Shown piece after piece: positions 43,300 through 58,800 of a DNA stretch of 64,000 bases. Source of the DNA: Piscicola geometra (lineage: Eukaryota; Annelida; Clitellata; Hirudinida; Piscicolidae); the NCBI GenBank assembly GCA_943735955.1, contig OX030967.1, forward strand, positions 1 through 64,000, in the 5' to 3' direction. Made by a program: the position numbers and the translations under genes. Below the pieces are notes generated by a model. It did not search any database, was not told the origin of the DNA, and saw nothing but the letters and a program-made list of their open reading frames with translations. Positions within the stretch are counted from its first letter, which is position 1. Each line of letters opens with the position of its first letter.

Positions 43300-46200
43300 T
43301 ATTGCATATTTACATATATTGCATATTTACATATATTGCATATTTAAATTATATTGCATTTCTACACATATTGCATATTTACATATATTGCATATTTACT
43401 TATAGTGCATATTTACATATATTGCATATTTACATCTATTGCCTATTTACATATATTGCATTTTTACATATATTGCATATTTACATATATTGCATATTAA
43501 CATTTATTGCATATTTACATATATTGCATATTTACATATATTGCATATTTACATATATTGCATATTTACATATATTGCATATTTAAATTATATTGCATTT
43601 CTACACATATTGCATATTTACATATATTGCATATTTACTTATAGTGCATATTTACATATATTGCATATTTAAATTATATTGCATATTTACACATATTGCA
43701 TATTTACATATATTGCATATTTACTTATATTGCATATTTACATATATTGCATATTTACATCTATTGCCTATTTACATATATTGCATTTTTACATATATTG
43801 CATATTTACATATATTGCATATTTACATATATTGCATATTTACATATATTGCATATTTACATATATTGCATATTTACATATATTGCATATTTACATATAT
43901 TGCATATTTACATATATTGCATATTTACATATATTGCATATTTACATATATTGCATATTTACATATATTGCATATTTACATATATTGCATATTTAAATTA
44001 TATTGCATTTCTACACATATTGCATATTTACATATATTGCATATTTACTTATAGTGCATATTTACATATATTGCATATTTACATCTATTGCCTATTTACA
44101 TATATTGCATTTTTACATATATTGCATATTTACATATATTGCATATTAACATTTATTGCATATTTACATATATTGCATTATTACATATATTGTATATTTA
44201 CATATATTGCATATTTACATATATTGTATATTTACTTATATTGCATATTTACATATATTGCATATTTACATATATTGCATATTTACATATAATGCATATT
44301 TACATATATTGCATATTTACATATATTGCATATTTACATATATTGCATATTTACGTATATTGCATATTTACATATATTGCATATTCACATATATTGCATA
44401 TTTACATATATTGCATATTCACATATATTGCATATTTACATATATTGCATATTTACATATATTGCATATTTACATACATTGCATATTTACATATATTGCA
44501 TATTTACATATATTGCATATTTACATATATTGCATATTTACTTATATTGCATATTTACATATATTTCATATTTACATATATTGCATATTTAAATTATATT
44601 GCATATTTACACATATTGCATATTTACATATATTGCATATTTACTTATATTGCATATTTACATATATTGCATATTTACATCTATTGCCTATTTACATATA
44701 TTGCATTTTTACATATATTGCATATTTACATATATTGCATATTTACATATATTGCATATTTACATATATTGCATATTTACATATATTGCATATTTACATA
44801 TATTGCATATTTACATATATTGCATATTTACATATATTGCATATTTACATATATTGCATATTTACATATATTGCATATTTACATAGATTGCATATTTACA
44901 TCTATTGCATATTTACATATATTGCATATTTACATATATTGCATATTTACATATATTGCATATTTACATATGTTGCATATTTACATATATTGCATATTTA
45001 CATATATTGCATATTTACATATATTGCATATTTAAATTATATTGCATTTCTACACATATTGCATATTTACATATATTGCATATTTACTTATAGTGCATAT
45101 TTACATATATTGCATATTTACATCTATTGCCTATTTACATATATTGCATTTTTACATATATTGCATATTTACATATATTGCATATTAACATTTATTGCAT
45201 ATTTACATATATTGCATATTTACATATATTGCATATTTACATATATTGCATATTTACATATATTGCATATTTAAATTATATTGCATTTCTACACATATTG
45301 CATATTTACATATATTGCATATTTACTTATAGTGCATATTTACATATATTGCATATTTAAATTATATTGCATATTTACACATATTGCATATTTACATATA
45401 TTGCATATTTACTTATATTGCATATTTACATATATTGCATATTTACATCTATTGCCTATTTACATATATTGCATTTTTACATATATTGCATATTTACATA
45501 TATTGCATATTTACATATATTGCATATTTACATATATTGCATATTTACATATATTGCATATTTACATATATTGCATATTTACATATATTGCATATTTACA
45601 TATATTGCATATTTACATATATTGCATATTTACATATATTGCATATTTACATATATTGCATATTTACATATATTGCATATTTAAATTATATTGCATTTCT
45701 ACACATATTGCATATTTACATATATTGCATATTTACTTATAGTGCATATTTACATATATTGCATATTTACATCTATTGCCTATTTACATATATTGCATTT
45801 TTACATATATTGCATATTTACATATATTGCATATTAACATTTATTGCATATTTACATATATTGCATTATTACATATATTGTATATTTACATATATTGCAT
45901 ATTTACATATATTGTATATTTACTTATATTGCATATTTACATATATTGCATATTTACATATATTGCATATTTACATATAATGCATATTTACATATATTGC
46001 ATATTTACATATATTGCATATTTACATATATTGCATATTTACGTATATTGCATATTTACATATATTGCATATTCACATATATTGCATATTTACATATATT
46101 GCATATTCACATATATTGCATATTTACATATATTGCATATTTACATATATTGCATATTTACATACATTGCATATTTACATATATTGCATATTTACATATA

Positions 46201-46710
46201 TTGCATATTTACATATATTGCATATTTACTTATATTGCATATTTACATATATTTCATATTTACATATATTGCATATTTAAATTATATTGCATATTTACAC
46301 ATATTGCATATTTACATATATTGCATATTTACTTATATTGCATATTTACATATATTGCATATTTACATCTATTGCCTATTTACATATATTGCATTTTTAC
46401 ATATATTGCATATTTACATATATTGCATATTTACATATATTGCATATTTACATATATTGCATATTTACATATATTGCATATTTACATATATTGCATATTT
46501 ACATATATTGCATATTTACATATATTGCATATTTACATATATTGCATATTTACATATATTGCATATTTACATAGATTGCATATTTACATCTATTGCATAT
46601 TTACATATATTGCATATTTACATATATTGCATATTTACATATATTGCATATTTACATATGTTGCATATTTACATATATTGCATATTTACATATATTGCAT
46701 ATTTACATAT
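43300..46710 (+). repeat. 1688-bp tandem duplication in B4
   Basis: The two adjacent copies are about 43300-44988 and 44989-46710. GCATTTCTACAC units lie at 43356, 43595, 44005, 45044, 45283 and 45693, giving intervals of 239, 410, 1039, 239 and 410. The type 1 markers 43663/45351 and 44583/46271 agree. 1688 is 99 units plus five, and each copy has five 18-bp units. Upstream, 42317 to 43356 is also 1039 bp, but its internal markers differ in part, so I treat that as a related older block. Confidence 0.9.
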
Positions 46711-47999
46711 ATTGCATATTTACATATATTGCATATTTACATATATTGCATATTTACATATATTGCATATTTACATATATTGCATATTTAAATTATATTG
46801 CATTTCTACACATATTGCATATTTACATATATTGCATATTTACTTATAGTGCATATTTACATATATTGCATATTTACATCTATTGCCTATTTACATATAT
46901 TGCATTTTTACATATATTGCATATTTACATATATTGCATATTAACATTTATTGCATATTTACATATATTGCATTATTACATATATTGTATATTTACATAT
47001 ATTGCATATTTACATATATTGTATATTTACTTATATTGCATATTTACATATTTTGCATATTTACATATATTATATATTTTCCTTTATTGCATATTTACAT
47101 ATTATGCATATTTTCATTTATTGCATATTTACATATTTTGCATATTTACATATATTGCATATTTAAATATATTGCAAATTTACATATATTGCATATTTAC
47201 ATATATTGCATATTTTCATATATTGCATTTTTACATATATTACATATTTACATATACTACATATTTACATATATTGCATTTTTACATATTTTGCATATTT
47301 ACATATATTGCATATTTACGTATATTGCATATTTACATATATTGCATATTTACATATATTGCATATTTACATATATTGCATATTTACATATTATGCATAT
47401 TTACATATATTGCATATTTACATATATTGCATATTTACATATATTGCATATTTACATAGATTGCATATTTACATCTATTGCATATTTACATATATTGCAT
47501 ATTTACATATATTGCATATTTAAATTATATTGCATATTTACACATATTGCATATTTACATATATTGCATATTTACTTATAATGCATATTTACATTTATTG
47601 CATATTTACATCTATTGCCTATTTACATATATTGCATTTTTACACATGTTGCATATTTACATATATTGCATATTTACATATATTGCATATTTACATATGT
47701 TGCATATTTACATATATTGTATATTTACATACATTGCATATTTACATATATTGCATATTTACATATGTTGCATATTTACATATATTGCATATTAACATAT
47801 ATTGCATATTTACATATATTGCATATTTACATATATTGCATATTTACATATGTTGCATATTTACATATATTGCATATTTACATATACTGCATATTTACAT
47901 ATATTGCATATTTACATATATTGCATATTTACATATATTGCATATTTACATATATTGCATATTTACATATATTGCATATTTACTTATATTGCATATTTA

Positions 48000-48578
48000 C
48001 ATATATTGCATATTTACATCTATTGCCTATTTACATATATTGCATTTTTACATATATTGCATATTTACATATATTGCATATTAACATTTATTGCATATTT
48101 ACATATATTGCATAATTACATATATTGTATATTTACATATATTGCATATTTACATATATTGTATATTTACATATATTGCATATTTACATATATTGCATAT
48201 TTACATATATTGCATATTTACATATCTTATATATTTTCCTTTATTGCATATTTACATATATTGCATATTTTCATTTATTGCATATTTACATATATTGCAT
48301 ATTTACATCTATTGCCTATTTACATATATTGCATTTTTACATATATTGCATATTTACATATATTGCATATTAACATTTATTGCATATTTACATATATTGC
48401 ATATTTACATATATTGTATATTTACATATATTGCATATTTACATATATTGTATATTTACATATATTGCATATTTACATATATTGCATATTTACATATATT
48501 GCATATTTACATATCTTATATATTTTCCTTTATTGCATATTTACATATATTGCATATTTTCATTTATTGCATATTTAC
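48000..48578 (+). repeat. 289-bp (17-unit) tandem duplication
   Basis: ACATCTATTGCC at about 48017 and 48306, and ATCTTATATATTTTCC at about 48226 and 48515, are both exactly 289 bp apart. The two copies are adjacent. A difference is GCATAATTAC near 48112, where copy 2 has GCATATTTAC. Confidence 0.8.
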
Positions 48579-48904
48579 ATATTTTGCATATTTACATATA
48601 CTGCATATTTACATATATTGCATATTTACATATATTGCATATTTACCGATATTGCATATTTTCATATATTGCATTTTTACATATATTGCATATTTACATA
48701 TATTGCATATTTACATATATTGCATATTTACATATATTGCATATTTACATATATTGCATATTTACATATATTGCATATTTACATCTATTGCATATTTACA
48801 TATTTTGCATATTTACATATATTGCATAATTACATATATAGCATATTTACATATATTGTATATTTACATATATTGCATATTTACATATATTGTAGATTTT
48901 TATA

Positions 48905-49860
48905 TATTGCATATTTACATATATTGCATATTTACATATATTGCATATTTACATATATTGCATATTTACATATATTGCATATTTACATATATTGCATTTT
49001 TACATATATTGCATATTTACTTATATTGCATATTTACATATATTGCATATTTACATATATTGCATATTTACATATATTGCATATTTACATATATTGCATA
49101 TTTACATATATTGCATATTTACATATATTGCATATTTACATATTTTGCATATTTACATATTTTGCATATTTACATATATTGCATATTTACATATATTGCA
49201 TATTTACATATATTGCATATTTACATATATTGCATATTTACATATATTGCATATTTACATATATTGCATATTTACATATATTGCATATTTACATATATTG
49301 CATATTTACATATATTGCATATTTACATATATTGCATATTTACATATATTGCATATTTACATATATTGCATATTTACATATATTGCATATTTACATATAT
49401 TGCATATTTACATATATTGCATATTTACATATATTGCATATTTACATATATTGCATATTTACATATATTGCATATTTACATATATTGCATATTTACATAT
49501 ATTGCATATTTACATATATTGCATATTTACATTTATTGCATATTTACATATATTGCATATTTACATATATTGCATATTTACATATATTGCATCTTTACAT
49601 ATATTGCATAGTTACATATATTGCATATTTACATATACTGCGTATTTACATATATTGCATATTTACATATATTGCATATTTACATATATTGCATATTTAC
49701 ATATATTGCATATTTACATATATTGCATATTTACATATATTGCATATTTACATATATTGCATATTTACATATATTGCATATTTACATATATTGCATATTT
49801 ACATATATTGCATATTTACATATATTGCATATTTACATATATTGCATATTTACATATACT
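48905..49860 (+). repeat. Near-homogeneous stretch of consensus 17-bp units
   Basis: Roughly 55 successive units show only scattered single substitutions: ATTTTGC twice near 49143-49160, one ACATTTATTGC near 49530, GCATCTTTAC near 49590, GCATAGTTAC near 49606 and ATACTGCGTATT near 49636. There is no 18-bp unit and no visible higher-order order. It lies between a strongly diverged stretch and the highly structured B6 domain. Confidence 0.75.
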
Positions 49861-52800
49861 GCATATTCACATATATTGCATATTTAAATTATATTGCATA
49901 TTTACACACATTGCATATTTACATATATTGCATATTTACATATATTGCATATTTACATATATTGCCTATTTACATATATCGCATATTTACATATGTTGCA
50001 TATTTACATTTATTGCATATTTTCATATAATGCATATTTACATATATTGCATATTTCCATATATTGCATATTTAAATATATTGCATATTTACATATATTG
50101 CATATTTACATATATTGCATAATTACATATATTGCATATTTACATATATTGCATATTTACATTTATTGCATATTTACATATATTGCATACTTACATATAT
50201 TGCATATTTACATATATTGCATATTTACATATATTGCATATTTACATATATTGCATATTTACATATATTGCATATTTACATATATTGCATATTTACATAT
50301 ATTGCATATTTACATATATTGCATATTTACATATATTGCATATTTACATATACTGCATATTTACATATATTGCATATTTAAATTATATTGCATATTTACA
50401 CACATTGCATATTTACATATATTGCATATTTACATATATTGCATATTTACATATATTGCATATTTACATATATTGCCTATTTACATATATTGCATATTTA
50501 CATATGTTGCATATTTACATATATTGCATATTTTCATATAATGCATATTTACATATATTGCATATTTCCATATATTGCATATTTAAATATATTGCATATT
50601 TACATATATTGCATATTTACATATATTGCATATTTACATATATTGCATATTTACATATATTGCATATTTACATATATTTCATGTTTACATATATTGCATA
50701 ATTACATATATTGCATATTTACAGATATTGCATATTTACATATATTACATATTTACATATATTGCATACTTACATATATTGCATATTCACATATATTGCA
50801 TATTTACATATATTGCATATTTACATATATTGCATATTTACATATATTGCATATTTACATATATTGCATATTTACATATATTTCATACTTACATATATTG
50901 CATATTTACATATATTGCATATTTACATATATTGCATATTTACATATATTGCATATTTACATATATTGCATATTTACATGTATTGTATATTTACATACAT
51001 TGCATATTTACATATATTGCATATTTACATATATTGCATATTTAAATATATTGCATATTTACATATATTGCATATTTACATATATTTCATACTTACATAT
51101 ATTGCATATTTACATATATTGCATATTTACATATATTGCCTATTTACATATATCGCATATTTACATATGTTGCATATTTACATTTATTGCATATTTTCAT
51201 ATAATGCATATTTACATATATTGCATATTTCCATATATTGCATATTTAAATATATTGCATATTTACATATATTGCATATTTACATATATTGCATATTTAC
51301 ATATATTGCATATTTACATATATTGCATAATTACATATATTGCATATTTACATATATTGCATATTTACATATATTGCATATTTACATATATTGCATACTT
51401 ACATATATTGCATATTTACAGATATTGCATATTTACATATATTGCATATTTACATATATTGCATATTTACATATATTGCATATTTACATATATTGCATAT
51501 TTACATAGATTGCATCTTTACATATATTGCATATTTACATATATTGCATATTTACATATATTACATATTTACATATATTGCATACTTACATATATTGCAT
51601 ATTCACATATATTGCATATTTACATATATTGCATATTTTCGTATATTGCATATTTACATATATTGCATATTTACATATATTTCATACTTACATATATTGC
51701 ATATTTACATATATTGCATATTTACATATATTGCATATTTACATATATTGCATATTTACATGTATTGTATATTTACATACATTGCATATTTACATATATT
51801 GCATATTTACATATATTGCATATTTACATATATTGCATATTTACATATATTGCATATTTACATATATTGCATATTTACATATATTGCATATTTACATATA
51901 TTGCATATTTACATATATTGCATATTTACATATATTGCATATTTACATATATTGCATATTTACATATACTGCATATTCACATATATTGCATATTTAAATT
52001 ATATTGCATATTTACACACATTGCATATTTACATATATTGCATATTTACATATATTGCATATTTACATATATTGCCTATTTACATATATCGCATATTTAC
52101 ATATGTTGCATATTTACATTTATTGCATATTTAAATATATTGCATATTTACATATATTGCATATTTACATATATTGCATATTTACATAGATTGCATATTT
52201 ACATATATTGCATAATTACATATATTGCATATTTACATATATTGCATATTTACATATATTGCATATTTACATATATTGCATACTTACATATATTGCATAT
52301 TTACATATATTGCATATTTACATATATTGCATATTTACATATATTGCATATTTACATACATTGCATATTTACATATATTGCATATTTACATATATTGCAT
52401 ATTTACATATAATGCATATTTACATATATTGCATATTTACATATATTGCATATTTACATATATTGCATATTTACATATATTGCATATTTACATATACTGC
52501 ATATTTACATATATTGCATATTTACATATATTGCATATTTACATATATTGTATATTTACATATATTGCATATTTACATATATTGCATATTTACATATATT
52601 GCATATTTACATATATTGCATATTTACATATATTGCATATTTACATATATTGCATATTTACATTTATTGCATATTTACATATATTGCATATTTACATATA
52701 TTGCATATTTACATACATTGCATATTTACATGTATTGCATATTAGCATATATTGCATATTTACATATATTGCATCTTTACATATATTGCATATTTACATA

Positions 52801-55800
52801 TATTGCATATTTACATATACTGCGTATTTACATATATTGCATATTTACATATATTGCATATTTACATATATTGCATATTTACATATATTGCATAGTTACA
52901 TATATTGCATATTTACATATATTGCATATTTACATATATTGCATATTTACATATATTGCATATTTACATATATTGCATATTTACATATATTGCATATTTA
53001 CATATATTGCATATTTACATATATTGCATATTTACATATACTGCATATTCACATATATTGCATATTTAAATTATATTGCATATTTACACACATTGCATAT
53101 TTACATATATTGCATATTTACATATATTGCATATTTACATATATTGCCTATTTACATATATCGCATATTTACATATGTTGCATATTTACATTTATTGCAT
53201 ATTTTCATATAATGCATATTTACATATATTGCATATTTCCATATATTGCATATTTAAATATATTGCATATTTACATATATTGCATATTTACATATATTGC
53301 ATATTTACATATATTGCATATTTACATATATTGCATATTTACATATATTGCATATTTACATATATTGCATATTTACATATATTGCATATTTACATATATT
53401 GCATATTTACATATATTGCATATTTACATATATTGCATATTTACATATACTGCATATTTACATATATTGCATATTTAAATTATATTGCATATTTACACAC
53501 ATTGCATATTTACATATATTGCATATTTACATATATTGCATATTTACATATATTGCATATTTACATATATTGCATATTTACATATATTGCATATTTACAT
53601 ATATTGCCTATTTACATATATTGCATATTTACATATGTTGCATATTTACATATATTGCATATTTTCATATAATGCATATTTACATATATTGCATATTTCC
53701 ATATATTGCATATTTAAATATATTGCATATTTACATATATTGCATATTTACATATATTGCATATTTACATATATTGCATATTTACATATATTGCATATTT
53801 ACATATATTGCATGTTTACATATATTGCATATTTACATATATTGCATATTTACATATATTACATATTTACATATATTGCATACTTACATATATTGCATAT
53901 TCACATATATTGCATATTTACATATATTGCATATTTACATATATTGCATATTTACATATATTGCATATTTACATATATTTCATACTTACATATATTGCAT
54001 ATTTACATATATTGCATATTTACATATATTGCATATTTACATATATTGCATATTTACATATATTGCATATTTACATGTATTGTATATTTACATACATTGC
54101 ATATTTACATATATTGCATATTTACATATATTGCATATTTACATATATTGCATATTTACATATATTGCATATTTACATATATTGCATATTTACATATATT
54201 GCATATTTACATATATTGCATATTTACATATATTGCATATTTACATATATTGCATATTTACATATATTGCATATTTACATATACTGCATATTCACATATA
54301 TTGCATATTTAAATTATATTGCATATTTACACACATTGCATATTTACATATATTGCATATTTACATATATTGCATATTTACATATATTGCCTATTTACAT
54401 ATATCGCATATTTACATATGTTGCATATTTACATTTATTGCATATTTTCATATAATGCATATTTACATATATTGCATATTTCCATATATTGCATATTTAA
54501 ATATATTGCATATTTACATATATTGCATATTTACATATATTGCATATTTACATATATTGCATATTTACATATATTGCATAATTACATATATTGCATATTT
54601 ACATATATTGCATATTTACATATATTGCATATTTACATATATTGCATACTTACATATATTGCATATTTACATATATTGCATATTTACATATATTTCAAAC
54701 TTACATATATTGCATATTTACATATATTGCATATTTACATATATTGCATATTTACATATATTGCATATTTACATGTATTGTATATTTACATACATTGCAT
54801 ATTTACATATATTGCATATTTACATATATTGCATATTTACATATATTGCATATTTACATATATTGCATATTTACATATATTGCATATTTACATATATTGC
54901 ATATTTACATATATTGCATATTTACATATATTGCATATTTACATATATTGCATATTTACATATATTGCATATTTACATATACTGCATATTCACATATATT
55001 GCATATTTAAATTATATTGCATATTTACACACATTGCATATTTACATATATTGCATATTTACATATATTGCATATTTACATATATTGCCTATTTACATAT
55101 ATCGCATATTTACATATGTTGCATATTTACATTTATTGCATATTTTCATATAATGCATATTTACATATATTGCATATTTCCATATATTGCATATTTAAAT
55201 ATATTGCATATTTACATATATTGCATATTTACATATATTGCATATTTACATATATTGCATATTTACATATATTGCATAATTACATATATTGCATATTTAC
55301 ATATATTGCATATTTACATATATTGCATATTTACATATATTGCATACTTACATATATTGCATATTTACATATATTGCATATTTACATATATTGCATATTT
55401 ACATATATTGCATATTTACATATATTGCATATTTACATATATTGCATATTTACATATATTGCATATTTACATAGATTGCATCTTTACATATATTGCATAT
55501 TTACATATATTGCATATTTACATATACTGCGTATTTACATATATTGCATATTTACATATATTGCATATTTACATATATTGCATATTTACATATATTGCAT
55601 ATTTACATATATTGCATATTTACATATATTGCATATTTACATATATTGCATATTTACATATATTGCATATTTACATATATTGCATATTTACATATATTGC
55701 ATATTTACATATACTGCATATTCACATATATTGCATATTTAAATTATATTGCATATTTACACACATTGCATATTTACATATATTGCATATTTACATATAT

Positions 55801-55834
55801 TGCATATTTACATATATTGCCTATTTACATATAT

Positions 55835-58800
55835 CGCATATTTACATATTTTGCATATTTACATTTATTGCATATTTTCATATAATGCATATTTACATAT
55901 ATTGCATATTTCCATATATTGCATATTTAAATATATTGCATATTTACATATATTGCATATTTACATATATTGCATATTTACATATATTGCATATTTACAT
56001 ATATTGCATAATTACATATATTGCATATTTACATATATTGCATATTTACATATATTGCATATTTACATATATTGCATACTTACATATATTGCATATTTAC
56101 ATATATTGCATATTTACATATATTGCATATTTACATATATTGCATATTTACATATATTGCATATTTACATATATTGCATATTTACATATATTGCATATTT
56201 ACATATATTGCATATTTACATAGATTGCATATTTACATATACTGCATATTTACATATATTGCATATTTAAATTATATTGCATATTTACACACATTGCATA
56301 TTTACATATATTGCATATTTACATATATTGCATATTTACATATATTGCATATTTACATATATTGCATACTTACATTTATTGCATATTTACATATATTGCA
56401 TATTTACATATATTGCTTATTTACATATATTGCATATTTACATATAATGCGTATTTACATATATTGCATATTTACATATATTGCATATTTACATATATTG
56501 CATATTTACATATATTGCATATTTACATATATTGCATATTTACATATATTGCATATTTACATATATTGCATATTTACATATATTGCATATTTACATATAT
56601 TGCATATTTACATATATTGCATATTTACATATACTGCATATTCACATCAATTGCATATTTAAATTATATTGCATATTTACACACATTGCATATTTACATA
56701 TATTGCATATTTAAATTATATTGCATATTTACACACATTGCATATTTACATATATTGCATATTTACATATATTGCATATTTACATATATTGCCTATTTAC
56801 ATATATCGCATATTTACATATGTTGCATATTTACATTTATTGCATGTTTTCATATAATGCATATTTACATATATTGCATATTTCCATATATTGCATATTT
56901 AAATATATTGCATATTTACATATATTGCATATTTACATATATTGCATATTTACATATATTGCATATTTACATATATTGCATAATTACATATATTGCATAT
57001 TTACATATATTGCATATTTACATATATTGCATATTTACATATATTGCATACTTACATATATTGCATATTTACATATATTGCATATTTACATATATTGCAT
57101 ATTTACATATATTGCATATTTACATATATTGCATATTTACATATATTGCATATTTACATATATTGCATATTTACATATATTGCATCTTTACATATATTGC
57201 ATATTTACATATATTGCATATTTACATATACTGCGTATTTACATATATTGCATATTTACATATATTGCATATTTACATATATTGCATATTTACATATATT
57301 GCATATTTACATATATTGCATATTTACATATATTGCATATTTACATATATTGCATATTTACATATATTGCATACTTACATATATTGCATATTTACATATA
57401 TTGCATATTTACATATACTGCATATTCACATATATTGCATATTTAAATTATATTGCATATTTACACACATTGCATATTTACATATATTGCATATTTACAT
57501 ATTTAGCATATTTACATATATTGCCTATTTACATATATCGCATATTTACATATGTTGCATATTTACATTTATTGCATATTTTCATATAATGCATATTTAC
57601 ATATATTGCATATTTCCATATATTGCATATTTAAATATATTGCATATTTACATATATTGCATATTTACATATATTGCATATTTACATATATTGCATATTT
57701 ACATATATTGCATATTTACATATATTGCATATTTACATATATTGCATATTTACATATATTGCATATTTACATATATTGCATATTTACATATACTGCATAT
57801 TTACATATATTGCATATTTACATATATTGCATATTTACATATATTGCATATTTACATATATTGCATATTTACATATATTGCATATTTACATATATTGCAT
57901 ATTTACATGTATTGCATATTTACATATATTGCATATTTACATATATTGCATATTTACATATTTTGCATATTTACATATATTGCATATTTACATATATTGC
58001 ATATTTACATATATTGCATATTTACATATATTGCATATTTACATATATTGCATATTTACATATATTGCATATTTACATATATTGCATATTTACATATATT
58101 GCATATTTACATATATTGCATATTTACATATATTGCATATTTACATATATTGCATATTTACATATATTGCATTTTAAGATATATTGCATATTTACATATA
58201 TTGCATATTTACATATATTGCATATTTACATATATTGCATATTTACATATATTGTATATTTAAATATATTGCATATTTACATATATTGTTTATTTACATA
58301 TATTGCATATTTACATATATTGCATATTTACATATATTGCATATTTACATATATTGCATATTTACATATATTGCATATTTACATATATTGCATATTTACA
58401 TATATTGCATATTTACATATATTGCATATTTACATATATTGCATATTTACATATATTGCATTTTAACATATATTGCATATTTACATATATTGCATATTTA
58501 CATATATTGCCTATTTACATATATCGCATATTTACATATGTTGCATATTTACATTTATTGCATATTTTCATATAATGCATATTTACATATATTGCATATT
58601 TCCATATATTGCATATTTAAATATATTGCATATTTACATATATTGCATATTTACATATATTGCATATTTACATATATTGCATATTTACATATATTGCATA
58701 TTTACATATATTGCATATTTACATATATTGCATATTTACATATATTGCATATTTACATATATTGCATATTTACATATATTGCATATTTACATATATTGCA

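Larger units (their letters stand above)
38130..47531 (+). repeat. Satellite B domain B4
   Basis: The 18-bp marker returns at 38130, 38641, 39526, 41788, 42299, 42827, 43338, 43577, 43663, 43987, 44583, 45026, 45265, 45351, 45675, 46271, 46782 and 47514. Two flavours occur. Some are followed by TTTACACATATT (type 1), others by GCATTTCTACACATATT (type 2), at 38641, 39526, 42299, 43338, 43577, 43987, 45026, 45265, 45675 and 46782. ATAGTGC and GCATTATTAC units are further markers of the domain. A B3-like stretch without the marker lies at about 40050-41787. Confidence 0.8.
47532..49877 (+). repeat. Satellite B domain B5
   Basis: No 18-bp marker occurs for about 2.3 kb. The left part is the most diverged stretch of satellite B. 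It continues from about 47050 with ATATATTTTCCTTTATTGC units near 47070, 48226 and 48515, many TTTTCAT units and GTTGC variants. The right part (about 48905-49860) is nearly pure consensus. The domain separates type 1/2 markers on the left from type 3 markers on the right. Confidence 0.75.
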
